64,000 nucleotides of DNA from Methanoculleus sp. (GCF_030019085.1 NZ_JASEFJ010000001.1:62001-126000); one strand, 5' to 3'. Counted from the stretch's first letter, positions 41,869-51,739 are shown. Numbers and translations are program-made. Notes: generated from the sequence alone by a model not told the origin.

Positions 41869-41914
41869 GGTCGTCCCCGCCCGGTTTTATGACTCCTGGG
41901 GTTGAATATTATTT

Positions 41915-42283
41915 GTGGAAATAAATTTTAAGCGATACGGCCTGTATCTCGTCCGATGGCAACTCTCGACGCCGATCCTGGCAGGGGTGCTCGCGTTGCT
42001 CGGCAGCCTTGGGGCGCTTGTCGCGACGGTAATCGCCAACCTGGTGGGAGGTCTCATCTTCTTCTGGGTCGATCGGTTTATCTTCACCTCCGAGACCTTC
42101 GCCGCGCAGTGGGAGGTGAGAGACGATGTCAGGTGCGTGGACTGCGGCAGGGTTGCCCGGGGTTACCGCCTGGTCAGGGCAAAGAACTACGACAGAACCA
42201 GCGATCCGGCCCCAGAGTTTCGATGTGAGGCATGTTCGAAGAAGAAGTCTGAAGAACTCAAAAAACTGGGTGTCGAACATTAA
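41915..42283 (+). CDS. hypothetical TM protein with C-terminal Zn ribbon
   Basis: GTG start; two TM segments, then CVDCGR...CEACSK. Confidence 0.55.
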   Translation: MEINFKRYGLYLVRWQLSTPILAGVLALLGSLGALVATVIANLVGGLIFFWVDRFIFTSETFAAQWEVRDDVRCVDCGRVARGYRLVRAKNYDRTSDPAPEFRCEACSKKKSEELKKLGVEH

Positions 42284-42430
42284 GAGGGTGTCGAGCCTGG
42301 AAAGGTAGCCTGTTCTTGCGTTGCAGGCCCTTCTCCGGGGAGATGGGCCCACTTCATCATCTGGCTGTCAAAGTTTGAGTTCTTTCTAACGGCCAGGTAG
42401 ACCATCTCTCCCTTTTTGGTGTAGTTATGT

Positions 42431-43189
42431 TCAGGGTTCTTTTTGTTGCCATCTGATCCCCGGGATGGTTGCGTTTCCTGTCAATCCAGGCCGACCGGGG
42501 TTCTGCCCCTCTTCGGAGACTATGGTGCCGACGAATGTACCTTCCACGATCGCCCTGTAGAGATTATCCGGTTCACGGCCGTCGATCACCAGGAGAGGGA
42601 TCCCGGAGCGTTCAATAACTTTTCCGGCCACGATATCGAGGACTGTGTTGGCGCCCGCGTTCATTCTGTTTGCTGTGAGGATCTCCAGGAGTTCTCGCGG
42701 TGTAAGGTGGTCATGCCTAACCGCACTGGCATCTTTCTTCGGGTCAGCGCTGTATATCCCGTCGATCGACGTGGCGTTTATGAGGAGGTCGGCACCAACG
42801 CTCTCGGCAAGTACCGCCGATACGGCGTCAGTTGTCTGTGCGGGAGTGATTCCACCCATGACTACGATCTTTTTGCTCAGCGCGAACTCAAGTGCCTCTG
42901 TGTAGTTTTCAGCAACACGCGGGTAGGCCGCCTCGCCGAGACCGGCGATTAGAAGACGTGCGTTCAGTCTGGTCACCATGATACCAAGTTCGTCCGCCGC
43001 TGCCTCTCCGCCGCCAAGACTACGAGCGACCCCGATATACCTGCGGGCCTCCCCGCCACCGCCGACAACAACAAAAAGCCGGCATTTCTCGGAGATCTTC
43101 TTCAGAACAGATACGTATCGAGCGATATTGTTCGATTCAAGCGAGGGTACCAGAATCGAGCCGCCCAGAGAGATAACAATCTTCTTCAT
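42431..43189 (-). CDS. pyrH: UMP kinase (archaeal, amino-acid kinase family)
   Basis: KIVISLGGSILVP; VVGGGGEARRYIG; TDAVSAVLAESVGADLLINATSIDGIYSADP. Confidence 0.92.
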   Translation of the reverse strand: MKKIVISLGGSILVPSLESNNIARYVSVLKKISEKCRLFVVVGGGGEARRYIGVARSLGGGEAAADELGIMVTRLNARLLIAGLGEAAYPRVAENYTEALEFALSKKIVVMGGITPAQTTDAVSAVLAESVGADLLINATSIDGIYSADPKKDASAVRHDHLTPRELLEILTANRMNAGANTVLDIVAGKVIERSGIPLLVIDGREPDNLYRAIVEGTFVGTIVSEEGQNPGRPGLTGNATIPGIRWQQKEP

Positions 43190-43236
43190 CCCACCCTATT
43201 ATTACCTGTATATCACTCATATACCTGTTTGCGAAG

Positions 43237-43386
43237 ATGCTGCACTGTCCGGTCTGCAACTCAACCGACATATGGGTGGTTACCGGAGGATACATCGGTT
43301 TTCTCTACCGCTGTAAGCGTTGCGGGTATCGCGGCGCGCTGGTTCTTGAGTATGATGAGGATGATGGGAAGGAGAATGGGCGGTAG
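43237..43386 (+). CDS. 49-aa Zn-ribbon protein
   Basis: MLHCPVCNSTDIWVVTGGYIGFLYRCKRCGYRGALVLEYDEDDGKENGR; not in supplied ORF track (below length cutoff). Confidence 0.6.
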   Translation: MLHCPVCNSTDIWVVTGGYIGFLYRCKRCGYRGALVLEYDEDDGKENGR

Positions 43387-43429
43387 TCCGCCGCAATAAC
43401 TATAATGATTCCAGACATGCGGTGATCAT

Positions 43430-44443
43430 ATGCACGAGGCGCGACTCTACCAGAAAAAGGAGGACAATTCCGTTCGTTGCTCGCTCTGCGCCCACAGGTG
43501 CACCATAAAGGATGGCATGCATGGCATCTGTGGCGTCCGCATCAACCGCGGCGGCACGCTCTACGCTGCCACCTTCGGCAAGGTGATCGCTGAAGCAGTC
43601 GATCCCATCGAGAAGAAACCGCTCTATCATTTCCTGCCGGGAAGTCTCTCTTACTCGCTTGGTAGCGTTGGCTGTAACTTTCACTGCGCGCACTGTCAGA
43701 ACTGGCAGATCTCCCAGCAGACGCTGGAGGTGGGTGGTTTCAGGGATATCAGCCCTGAGATGGGGGTGGAGCGGGCGATAGCGTCTGGCTCTTCGAGCAT
43801 CGCCTGGACATACAACGAGCCCACTATCTGGCATGAGTACCCACTCGAGATGGGAACGCTTGCACGCCGGAAGGGTCTTGGAACGGTATATGTCACGAAC
43901 GGCTACATCACGGAGGAGGGGTTGCGCGACCTCGCTGGCATGCTCAACGCATTCCGTGTTGACCTCAAATCGTTCTCGGATGCCTTTTATAGGAAGGTGT
44001 GCGGCGGGAGGTTGCAGCCAGTCCTGGACGCAACTGCGCTTGCAAAGGAACTCGGTATGCACATTGAGACGGTTACACTCGTCATCCCCGGTCAGAACGA
44101 CTCTATGGACGAGATGGAGGGGCTCATCCGCTGGGTGCTTGAGAACCTTGGACCCGACACGCCGATGCACTTTACCAGATTCCACCCCGAATACAGGATG
44201 CTGGATGCTGTGCCGACACCGGTCAGGACGCTTGAGAAAATTTACGAACGTGCAAAAGAACTCGGGATCAACTACCCTTACCTCGGGAACGTCGCAGGCC
44301 ACCCTTACGAGAGCACCTACTGCCCATCATGCGGAAACCTCATCATCGAGCGGTCGGGCTACGTCACCCGTATAAGAGGGCTTGAAGGGCATTCCTGCAC
44401 GAGATGCGGCGGGCATATCGAGTATGTCTCAGAGATCAGGTGA
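43430..44443 (+). CDS. amrS: AmmeMemoRadiSam system radical SAM enzyme
   Basis: CSLCAHRC, GVRINRGGTLY, GCNFHCAHCQNWQISQ radical-SAM CxxxCxxC motif. Confidence 0.92.
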   Translation: MHEARLYQKKEDNSVRCSLCAHRCTIKDGMHGICGVRINRGGTLYAATFGKVIAEAVDPIEKKPLYHFLPGSLSYSLGSVGCNFHCAHCQNWQISQQTLEVGGFRDISPEMGVERAIASGSSSIAWTYNEPTIWHEYPLEMGTLARRKGLGTVYVTNGYITEEGLRDLAGMLNAFRVDLKSFSDAFYRKVCGGRLQPVLDATALAKELGMHIETVTLVIPGQNDSMDEMEGLIRWVLENLGPDTPMHFTRFHPEYRMLDAVPTPVRTLEKIYERAKELGINYPYLGNVAGHPYESTYCPSCGNLIIERSGYVTRIRGLEGHSCTRCGGHIEYVSEIR

Positions 44444-44915
44444 ACGCCGTTTCCTGACCGACAGGATGCTCGGGACGCTGACGCGCTACCTCCGGTTCAT
44501 GGGCTACGACACCATGAGTGCAAACAGTCTCTCCCCGGGCAACACCCGGGAAGACACGCTCCTCCTCGAGATCGCAACCCGGGAAGATCGGATCCTGCTT
44601 ACACGTGACCGTGAACTCGCGCGCCGTGGCGTGGAGCGGGTGGTCTACATAACCTCTGAAGATATCATGTCACAGATCCGACAACTTGCTGACTCTGGCC
44701 TGATCGAGCCTGAGGTCAGGATGAGTCGCTGTTCGCTCTGCAACACGCGCCTTCGACCGGCCACGCGGCGGGAGATCCGGGAAACCCCCTACGCCCCGCG
44801 TTCGCCGCTGGAGAGAGAGTTCTGGTGGTGCCCCGTCTGCAAGAAACTCTACTGGATGGGGTCGCATGGGGCTCGTCTTGAGCGACGGTTGAGAGAGATA
44901 CGCTTGCTCTCCTGA
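44424..44915 (+). CDS. Mut7-C RNase domain protein
   Basis: FLTDRMLGTLTRYLRFMGYDT...LLTRDREL; CxxC...CxxC Zn ribbon. Confidence 0.85.
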   Translation: MSQRSGERRFLTDRMLGTLTRYLRFMGYDTMSANSLSPGNTREDTLLLEIATREDRILLTRDRELARRGVERVVYITSEDIMSQIRQLADSGLIEPEVRMSRCSLCNTRLRPATRREIRETPYAPRSPLEREFWWCPVCKKLYWMGSHGARLERRLREIRLLS

Positions 44916-45102
44916 ACCGGGTTGCACATTGTTTCGCGTTCCACCGCGGAACTATTGAGGGGGGGTCAAAAGTCAATACGAAGGAGTAATCTCTTTTGTA
45001 AAGCCTTAATTGCCCTCCCACCCACACTACAGTCTCTCCTGGCTGGAGCCCTGTTGCGAAGCAAAATAGGGAGATCCGGCAGAGAAGCGGAGTATACCTG
45101 GC

Positions 45103-45711
45103 CTAACAGATCTGCTCGATAAAGTTCTCCAGGATCTTAATCCCGACCTCACCGCTCTTCTCAGGGTGGAACTGGACGCCGTAGGTGCGTCCGCACCTGA
45201 CCGCGGATGCAAATGGGTGGATGTAGGTGGTGTTCGCGATGGTGTTGTCCGGTGCGGCCGCCGCGTAGTAGGAGTGGACAAAGTAGACATACTCCTCCTC
45301 GCGGAGCCCCCCAAATAGAGGCGTCTCCGTCTTGATGCGTATGGTGTTCCAGCCCATATGAGGTATCTTCTCCTTGCCTATCGGCACAAACCGTCTCACG
45401 TCTCCTGGTATCAGTCCGAGCCCGTGGTGGAGCCCATGCTCTTCGCTGGATTCCATAAGCATCTGCATACCAAGACAGATCCCGAGGAGCGGTGTCTCGC
45501 AAGCGGCGTTGACGACGGTCGCCTGGAGATCACCGAGCATCTCCATCCCCTCCCGGAACGCCCCGACACCCGGGAGGATGATGCCGTCTGCCGTCGTGAT
45601 CTCCTCAGGGTCTGCCGTTATCTTCGGCGCCGCACCCGCCCGTTCCAGGCCGCGAAAAACGCTGCGCAGGTTGCCCAGACCGTAATCAATTATAACTATC
45701 CTCTTCTTCAT
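45103..45711 (-). CDS. hisH: imidazole glycerol phosphate synthase subunit HisH
   Basis: IIDYGLGNLRSV; LLGICLGMQML; GVQFHPEKSG. Confidence 0.96.
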   Translation of the reverse strand: MKKRIVIIDYGLGNLRSVFRGLERAGAAPKITADPEEITTADGIILPGVGAFREGMEMLGDLQATVVNAACETPLLGICLGMQMLMESSEEHGLHHGLGLIPGDVRRFVPIGKEKIPHMGWNTIRIKTETPLFGGLREEEYVYFVHSYYAAAAPDNTIANTTYIHPFASAVRCGRTYGVQFHPEKSGEVGIKILENFIEQIC

Positions 45712-47101
45712 CGGAATTACCATGTCTCCGCCAGAGTCCGGACTCGATCCAGTCAGGATCGAGCCCCTGCTTTTCCTGCCACCGGGCGAGTTTCTCGTGC
45801 CAGATCTCCATTAGTTCCGGGTGTGTCTCCCCGATGATCGCAAACGTCGAGAGATCGCTCGAAGGGCACATGAAACAGCCGATGCGGTCGAGTCCTCGTT
45901 CGTAAAGACGGTTGTATGGTGCTTTCTCGCGGAAGATGTAGAGCCAGACGTGCATCGCCGTCCACTGCTGGATGGGAGCTGCCGAGACCTGTTGCGGGAC
46001 ATGCGGGTTCCGCCAGACCCGTCTGCTCCGCATCCGACGCACCGACTCGTACTTCCGCTGTCCGATGAACGAGAGGCACTCGCCCCAGTTCTCCTCGATC
46101 AGGCGACCGACGGGATGGAGTTTGCAGATACGGCAGCACCAGCGGTTATCGACGGCCGGCGGGCCGTTATCCTCGAACGTCTCCCAGAACGTCTCTTCGT
46201 CACAGACGCTGAAGACCTCAAGCCCGTATCGTCTCGCCACCACATCGACGTTCTCATAGGTCTCCGGGAACTCAAGTCCCGTGTCGGCAAAGAGGATCGG
46301 TACCGCCCCGATTGCCTTTAAGACGATCAGGAGGGTTGCAAGACTGTCTTTCCCGCCTGAGTATGAGACCGTGGGGGTGCGATGGTCTTCTTCTGTAACC
46401 TCCCTAACGAACCGGATACTTGCGGCCTCGTAATTGGCGAGAACGAGTTCGTTTGCTCTGACGGCCTCCTCCCAGGTCGCCTCACCCGGGATTGGGGTCG
46501 CCTCCAGGTTCCTGCGTGTCCGGACTACGACACCCCGCTCCATCGCGTCGGCGGTGGTCGCATCAACCTTTGCCCGCCCAACACCGACGCACTCGCCGCT
46601 CGCAGTCAGTATGAAGACCTCGTCGCCCGCGGCAACGGCAGGGTCTATCGAGATAAGGCCGGGTGCAAGGACACTTGCTCCTTCATCACGGATGGACGGG
46701 ACTGCGCCGTCGTCGACGATGACATAGCGACGGCTCGGTCGCATGTATGCCGCAGCGGCCCGGCGTGGGAGGGGTTCCCAGTGTCTCTCTCCTGGCAGGT
46801 AGCGGATCGCACCCACGACGGCGCCGCCAAGGACTATCTCGTCCATCCTGTCGTCCGCGGGGACCTTGTTCAGGAGCGCGATATGCCCTTCCGGTATCAG
46901 CCGCGCCCCGAAGTGATCGCTGAATATCCTGTTGATCCGATCGATGTCATCGGGGAATGCGGGGCGTGCGTCGCCGGGTGGGGTGACGGCTACCGGGCGG
47001 GTCGGACCACCGCAGTTGCAGACCCCGGATAGCACGGGAACGTGGCAGGAGTCGCACCAGTGAAGCGGGATATCGCCGAGGTAGATGCGTGGCATTCTCA
47101 T
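45686..47101 (-). CDS. PAPS-reductase-family protein with N-terminal Zn ribbon and PUA-like domain
   Basis: HWCDSCHVPVLSGVCNCGG; RRYVIVDDGAVPSIRDEGASVLAPGL...GDEVFI PUA-like; VSYSGGKDSLATLL PP-loop; CCRICKLHPVGR; CFMCPSSDL. Confidence 0.8.
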   Translation of the reverse strand: MRMPRIYLGDIPLHWCDSCHVPVLSGVCNCGGPTRPVAVTPPGDARPAFPDDIDRINRIFSDHFGARLIPEGHIALLNKVPADDRMDEIVLGGAVVGAIRYLPGERHWEPLPRRAAAAYMRPSRRYVIVDDGAVPSIRDEGASVLAPGLISIDPAVAAGDEVFILTASGECVGVGRAKVDATTADAMERGVVVRTRRNLEATPIPGEATWEEAVRANELVLANYEAASIRFVREVTEEDHRTPTVSYSGGKDSLATLLIVLKAIGAVPILFADTGLEFPETYENVDVVARRYGLEVFSVCDEETFWETFEDNGPPAVDNRWCCRICKLHPVGRLIEENWGECLSFIGQRKYESVRRMRSRRVWRNPHVPQQVSAAPIQQWTAMHVWLYIFREKAPYNRLYERGLDRIGCFMCPSSDLSTFAIIGETHPELMEIWHEKLARWQEKQGLDPDWIESGLWRRHGNSDEEEDSYN

Positions 47102-47405
47102 ACCCGTTGGAGTGAAATGGATAAAAATATTGGTGATAATCCTACATCCTTTCGCGGACAATCTTCTTGAAGGCCTCTTTTCCAGATCTTCTCGGTTGGT
47201 TGCGGTTCAGGTGGACAGGATTAAATACATCCTGGTTGCCATAGTATTATAATGTTTAATCATGTTGAATTGTATCTACAGGAACTTCGCCGGAATATCA
47301 ACAACTCTAAATTGCTAAATGGGCAGTTCGGGATCTGTCCGTACCTCATATTCTTGGCAGGCGATGGTTGCACCACCTCCTGGATGGAGGGGGCGGGGTG
47401 AGATT

Positions 47406-47726
47406 ATGTATGACATGGGGAGTGCAGAAATGGCATCGATGCGGCTTACGCGAAAACCCCTGCGAAGGATCGAGATTCTTGGGCTGATAATATTCATCCT
47501 GATGGTTGTGGTCATGCTCGCGGTAGGTGCTCTGCTCTTCTGCGACTGGCTTGATGCACCGGGTTCGGCGCCTGCAGGTAGCCCGGTCGATCCAGGTCCT
47601 GTATCGACAGGGTTAAGCATAGCCGGTGCAATCCCCCTCATTCCATTTGTGGTGGGCGTTGAGGTAGCGGGAGCCCTCTCCCTCGCCCTGCTATATCTGG
47701 TCTCCGCTCTCGGGCGGAGGAGGTAG
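47406..47726 (+). CDS. hypothetical membrane protein
   Basis: Two predicted TM segments, 106 aa. Confidence 0.5.
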   Translation: MYDMGSAEMASMRLTRKPLRRIEILGLIIFILMVVVMLAVGALLFCDWLDAPGSAPAGSPVDPGPVSTGLSIAGAIPLIPFVVGVEVAGALSLALLYLVSALGRRR

Positions 47727-47812
47727 CGCTCCCCCACCCCCCGTGCTCAGGGGGTTGGAAAAAAACGACCAATTTTTTCCGGAATTTAACGTTACGCTGT
47801 CGAGGGGTGGTA

Positions 47813-47823
47813 AATTTTATATC
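47813..47823 (+). promoter_or_regulatory. candidate TATA box for the 27-aa microprotein
   Basis: AAATTTTATAT about 50 nt upstream of ATG 47873. Confidence 0.4.
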
Positions 47824-47872
47824 CCACCCGGTATACATCACGTATATCCCTCCTTGGGGAAGGGGGTGTATC

Positions 47873-47956
47873 ATGTCAAAGGATAAGCGGCCACAGGATA
47901 AGAAGATGGAAGAAAAGAAGGCAGAGAAGGGGCAGGACAAGGCCAAGAAGAACTAA
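47873..47956 (+). CDS. 27-aa Lys/Glu-rich microprotein
   Basis: MSKDKRPQDKKMEEKKAEKGQDKAKKN; G-rich SD-like GGGGAAGGGGGTG, TATA box and downstream poly-T. Confidence 0.55.
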   Translation: MSKDKRPQDKKMEEKKAEKGQDKAKKN

Positions 47957-47982
47957 AGACTCTCCATCTATCTCACCACCTC

Positions 47983-47989
47983 TTTTTTT
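47983..47989 (+). terminator. poly-T terminator after the 27-aa ORF
   Basis: CTCTTTTTTTCG. Confidence 0.45.
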
Positions 47990-48148
47990 CGTATGAAGGG
48001 GGCAACCCCGGGCCTTCAACACCTGTGAGGAACCATCCTCCGCTCCGTTATGGTGCTGCCGGACTTTGAGCATCAGCGTTGCAGACAGGCAGAGGAGAGG
48101 GGGCGGATGTGAGGTCAGAGGTGCCTCCGAGACCAGGTACCTTCGGGC

Positions 48149-49603
48149 TCAGTTCAGTCTCAGTAACCGCGCATTGATCGCCACGATGATGGTGCTGAGG
48201 CTCATCAAAACCGCCCCGACCGCAGGTGTCAGCACGATACCGTAAGAGACTGCCACCCCTGCCGCGAGCGGGATTGCAAACGTGTTGTAGCCTGTGGCCC
48301 AGAGCAGGTTCTGTAACATCTTGGTGTATGTCTTCCTGGAGAGAAGGACGATATCGACCACGTCCCGTGGGTTGCTCCGGACGAGAACGTTATCTGCGCT
48401 CTCCACGGCGACGTCCGTCCCGGCACCGATCGCGATCTCCACGTCCGCCTGAACAAGCGCAGGAGCGTCGTTTATACCGTCGCCGACCATCGCCACACGG
48501 TACTGCTGCTGGATCTCCTCGATCTTCTTTGACTTTTCGTGGGAAAGGACCTCCGCGAAATAATCATCAAGCCCGAATTCGCCGGCTACCCATCCAGCCA
48601 CATAGCGGTTGTCCCCTGTGAGCATCATGCATCGGAGCCCCATCTCCTTCAGTCGGGCGATTGCGTCACGGGACTCGTCCCGGATAATATCCGCAAGAGC
48701 CAGTGCCCCGAGAAGTTTCTGGTCTTCCAGGAGAAAGACCCCTGTCTTTCCCTGTGATTCCGCCGTCGCCACCCGTTCATCGCCCACCGGTATGCCCGCC
48801 TCGCTGAGATACCCGGGGCTTACCACCAGGCTCGGTGTGCCGGCTATCCTTGCTTCCACACCTTTTCCTGGAATGGCCCTGAAATCTTCCAGCGGCAGGA
48901 GTTCAATCCCTCTCTCCTCCGCGCTCTGCACTATTCCCCGTGCAATCGGGTGCTCGGAGTTCGCCTCAACAGAAGCGGCACGCCGGATGATCTCCTCCTC
49001 ACTCACCGTGCCCCGGGCGAATACGTCGGTCACGCCGAATACCCCATTGTGAGCGTCCCGGTCTTATCAAAGACGATCGCCTGCAGGTCGCGTGCCCTCT
49101 CAAACGCCTTTCGTTCACGAGTTCTTCCAGCGCCCGCGAAGCGCCCATACCCGAGCGCATCTCCACCCAGTGGCCGAGAAGCATGATATCGATATGGGTG
49201 GCCAGTTCCCAGAAGAACAGTGCACCGCTGGCCACACCCAGCACCACAATGGCGCTGAAGATGTAGGCGACGGTGATCGCAACAGCGATCAAGGTCATCA
49301 TCCCGGACAACCGTGCCCGAATCTCCTGCACGATTCCTTTCAGGAATGGATACCCGCCGTAGGCGTAAACCGCCGTGGAAAGGGTGAGGAGAATGAGGGC
49401 CGACCCCGGAAAAGAGTATTCAACGCCGAAGAATGCCTGGAAACCCGGGGACAGGATCAGGATTGGCACCGTTAGTATCAGGGAGACGATGAACCGTTGC
49501 CGGAAGTCCGTCATCGCATGGGCGTGATCACCCCCAGGTGCTCTGCATGCGCTCCGTCTGCGCCTGTCCAGTGGTCAGTGTGGCTCTCCTGCTTCCGCTC
49601 CAT
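48149..49603 (-). pseudogene. copper-type (CopB-like) P-type ATPase, internally deleted and frameshifted
   Basis: His-rich SHTDHWTGADGAHAEH; MTDFRQRFIVSLILTVPILILSP; GASRALEELV joined directly to ERKAFERARDLQAIVFDKTGTLT; GVFGVTDVFARG...VGDGINDAPAL. Confidence 0.85.
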
Positions 49604-50119
49604 CCGATCTATGCCTCCCGGGTACCAGAGTGGTGGCAGCACGTATGCCTCATAACGTTCACCAGCTATATCGTAGGAGCCGGGTGATGGGCTAGATCTC
49701 GGGTCTCGTCTCGACCATCGTCCCGCCGTAATACGGCAACTGTTGTCGGACACCGGATCCAATCACAGCCCGCAGAGAGGGGGGCTCACCGTCGAGGTAC
49801 CTGTCCAGCCTCTCCACTTCAGTGGCGGTTGCGTTCATTGAGTGATCTCGGGGCTCTGCATCGGTCCATACCCTGCTCTCCACTGATGCGCAATCGGGGT
49901 GATCCCCGGCCCCGGGGAGGACCCCGGAGTTCGTCTCCTGGCATTACCCCAGGAGGGGGTGTTACGGGAGAGGCATTAATCTTGGGTAGCCTCCCTCAAC
50001 TGAAGTTTGAACCCTATTGGCAGGCGCCAGGAGTGGCCTGATCAGGATCCGTGATATGGTTCTCGACAGCAGTGTCGCGATCGTCCATCCGGGGGAAGGG
50101 ATCCTGGAGAATGAGTGTA

Positions 50120-50204
50120 TGCGAGGGAAGGGATTCGAACCCTTGAACTCCTTCGAGACTGGACCCTAAATCCAGCGCCTTTGACCTGGCTTGGCAACCC
50201 TCGC
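50120..50204 (-). tRNA. tRNA-Leu (anticodon TAG), long variable arm
   Basis: Reverse complement GCGAGGGTTGCC...CTGGA-TTTAGGG-TCCAG...GGGTTCGAATCCC...CCCTCGCA. Confidence 0.93.
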
Positions 50205-50551
50205 GGTCTGGTGCGTGACACGGGTCAGGGGAACGTTATCCTGTTTGAAACCACAAATCCTGGCGGACTTTTACCCGCTAAGGCGACCCCTATCCTCATA
50301 TGTATCGCTGCCCTAAACCTTATAATTGTTCCCGGGCATTTGTTATGCCCGAGCGGGTCCGCTCCTCACCTCAGTCGAGCGATCAGGGTATTTGCCCTGG
50401 AAACTTACCATTATACAGTATAAGCCCCCATTCGGTCCGGTCATGCAAAAAGTACTCCGGAAGTGTGTTTCTGGCAAATCACGCTTGAAATGTTAACAAC
50501 AAAACCTTTATTGAATTGACTGACTGTATTTTTCCTGTAGTTGAAGGAACA

Positions 50552-51037
50552 ATGCTGGGCGAACTCCTCTACATCCTGGCGGCGGCGATCATCACCTGGC
50601 TTCTCTTTGTGAGCGTCGATATCTTCTTCCGGTTGCCGGAAAAGGGGGGCGTCAGTGGAGCGTCAGCTGTTGCGCGGGATATCCAGGCCGCCGGTGGCGA
50701 TATTGCCGGGGGCAACATGATGGGAAACATCGTCTGCTCACCTGACGCCTCGGCAGGAACGCTCCTTGCCGCCTGCGGTGTCTACGTCGCCGGTATCCCC
50801 GGTGGACTTATCGCGGCTGCGCTCGTCTTCATCGGTAACCGCATCTGCCATGACCCCGGCTACGCAGGGACCACCGGCGCGTTACTGGCGACGTTCGTCG
50901 TATACGGGTTCACTCAGGTAGGGTTCACCGCAACGAACTTCATTGCAGGCACGGTGATCGCCATCCTCTCCATCCAGGGCATCTCCCACGTCCACGCGAG
51001 CAGGCTACTTGCACGGCTCTGGAGGGTCAGGCAGTGA
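50552..51037 (+). CDS. ehaB: energy-converting hydrogenase A subunit EhaB-like
   Basis: TM protein with GGNMMGNIVCSPDASAGTLLAACG; first gene of eha run. Confidence 0.7.
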   Translation: MLGELLYILAAAIITWLLFVSVDIFFRLPEKGGVSGASAVARDIQAAGGDIAGGNMMGNIVCSPDASAGTLLAACGVYVAGIPGGLIAAALVFIGNRICHDPGYAGTTGALLATFVVYGFTQVGFTATNFIAGTVIAILSIQGISHVHASRLLARLWRVRQ

Positions 51038-51273
51038 TCGCGCTCCCCCTGGTTGCTGTGGTTGCGGTAGTTGCCGCGCTCCGGGCTACATTCGAGAGGA
51101 ATACCGCCAGGAAACTCCCTTACGTGAACGTCCTGAACTTCGCCATCGCCGCCTCTATCGTCCTGCTGCTCGACCACCCGCTTTCACTGGTGGCGGCCGC
51201 CGCCTACTTTGTCGGGTCGACGCTTGAGGCCAATGCGATCGCGAGCACCTATGCAGGAGCGAGGAACCAATGA
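51034..51273 (+). CDS. ehaC: energy-converting hydrogenase A subunit EhaC-like (DUF2109)
   Basis: Small TM protein in eha order; overlapping start. Confidence 0.68.
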   Translation: MIALPLVAVVAVVAALRATFERNTARKLPYVNVLNFAIAASIVLLLDHPLSLVAAAAYFVGSTLEANAIASTYAGARNQ

Positions 51274-51500
51274 TCCCGGCGCTCGAGATAATGTTCGGGT
51301 TTATCGCGCTCGTGGGCGGGGTCTCTGCCGCCCTCATCCTGGACTACTATGGCAAACTGATCTCGCTCGGGATCCTTGTAGCCGGAGTCATACCGTTCAT
51401 CGTGGACCGCGGTTATCTGGACGTCGCCATCACGGTCTCTCTGATAGCCCCGATAGCCACAATATTTGTTCTCAGGGTCGTGAGGAGGGCTGATGCGTGA
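51270..51500 (+). CDS. ehaD: energy-converting hydrogenase A subunit EhaD-like (DUF2108)
   Basis: Small TM protein in eha order. Confidence 0.68.
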   Translation: MIPALEIMFGFIALVGGVSAALILDYYGKLISLGILVAGVIPFIVDRGYLDVAITVSLIAPIATIFVLRVVRRADA

Positions 51501-51739
51501 TGGAGGCTACCTTCATCCTCGGGCTCGCGATCCTTCTGATCGGTGTTCTTGCGGTTGCTTTCGTGCGGCCGAAGACCTACGTTGCCCGGTTGATCAACCT
51601 CGAGATACCGGGCTGGGGCCTCCTGCTCGTTATGCTTGCATATGACGAAACCCTCGCCCTCCTGACGTTCATCGCGGTAACCGCCATCAGCACGTTTGTT
51701 ATCGTGCGGCTGATGGAGTGGAGGGATGAATCCTGCTGA
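51497..51739 (+). CDS. ehaE: energy-converting hydrogenase A subunit EhaE-like (DUF2107)
   Basis: FVRPKTYVARLINLEIPGWGLLLVML; eha order. Confidence 0.72.
   Translation: MMEATFILGLAILLIGVLAVAFVRPKTYVARLINLEIPGWGLLLVMLAYDETLALLTFIAVTAISTFVIVRLMEWRDESC

Noticed and set aside
43400-44302. 300-aa minus-strand ORF
   Set aside because: Antisense to the radical-SAM amrS gene
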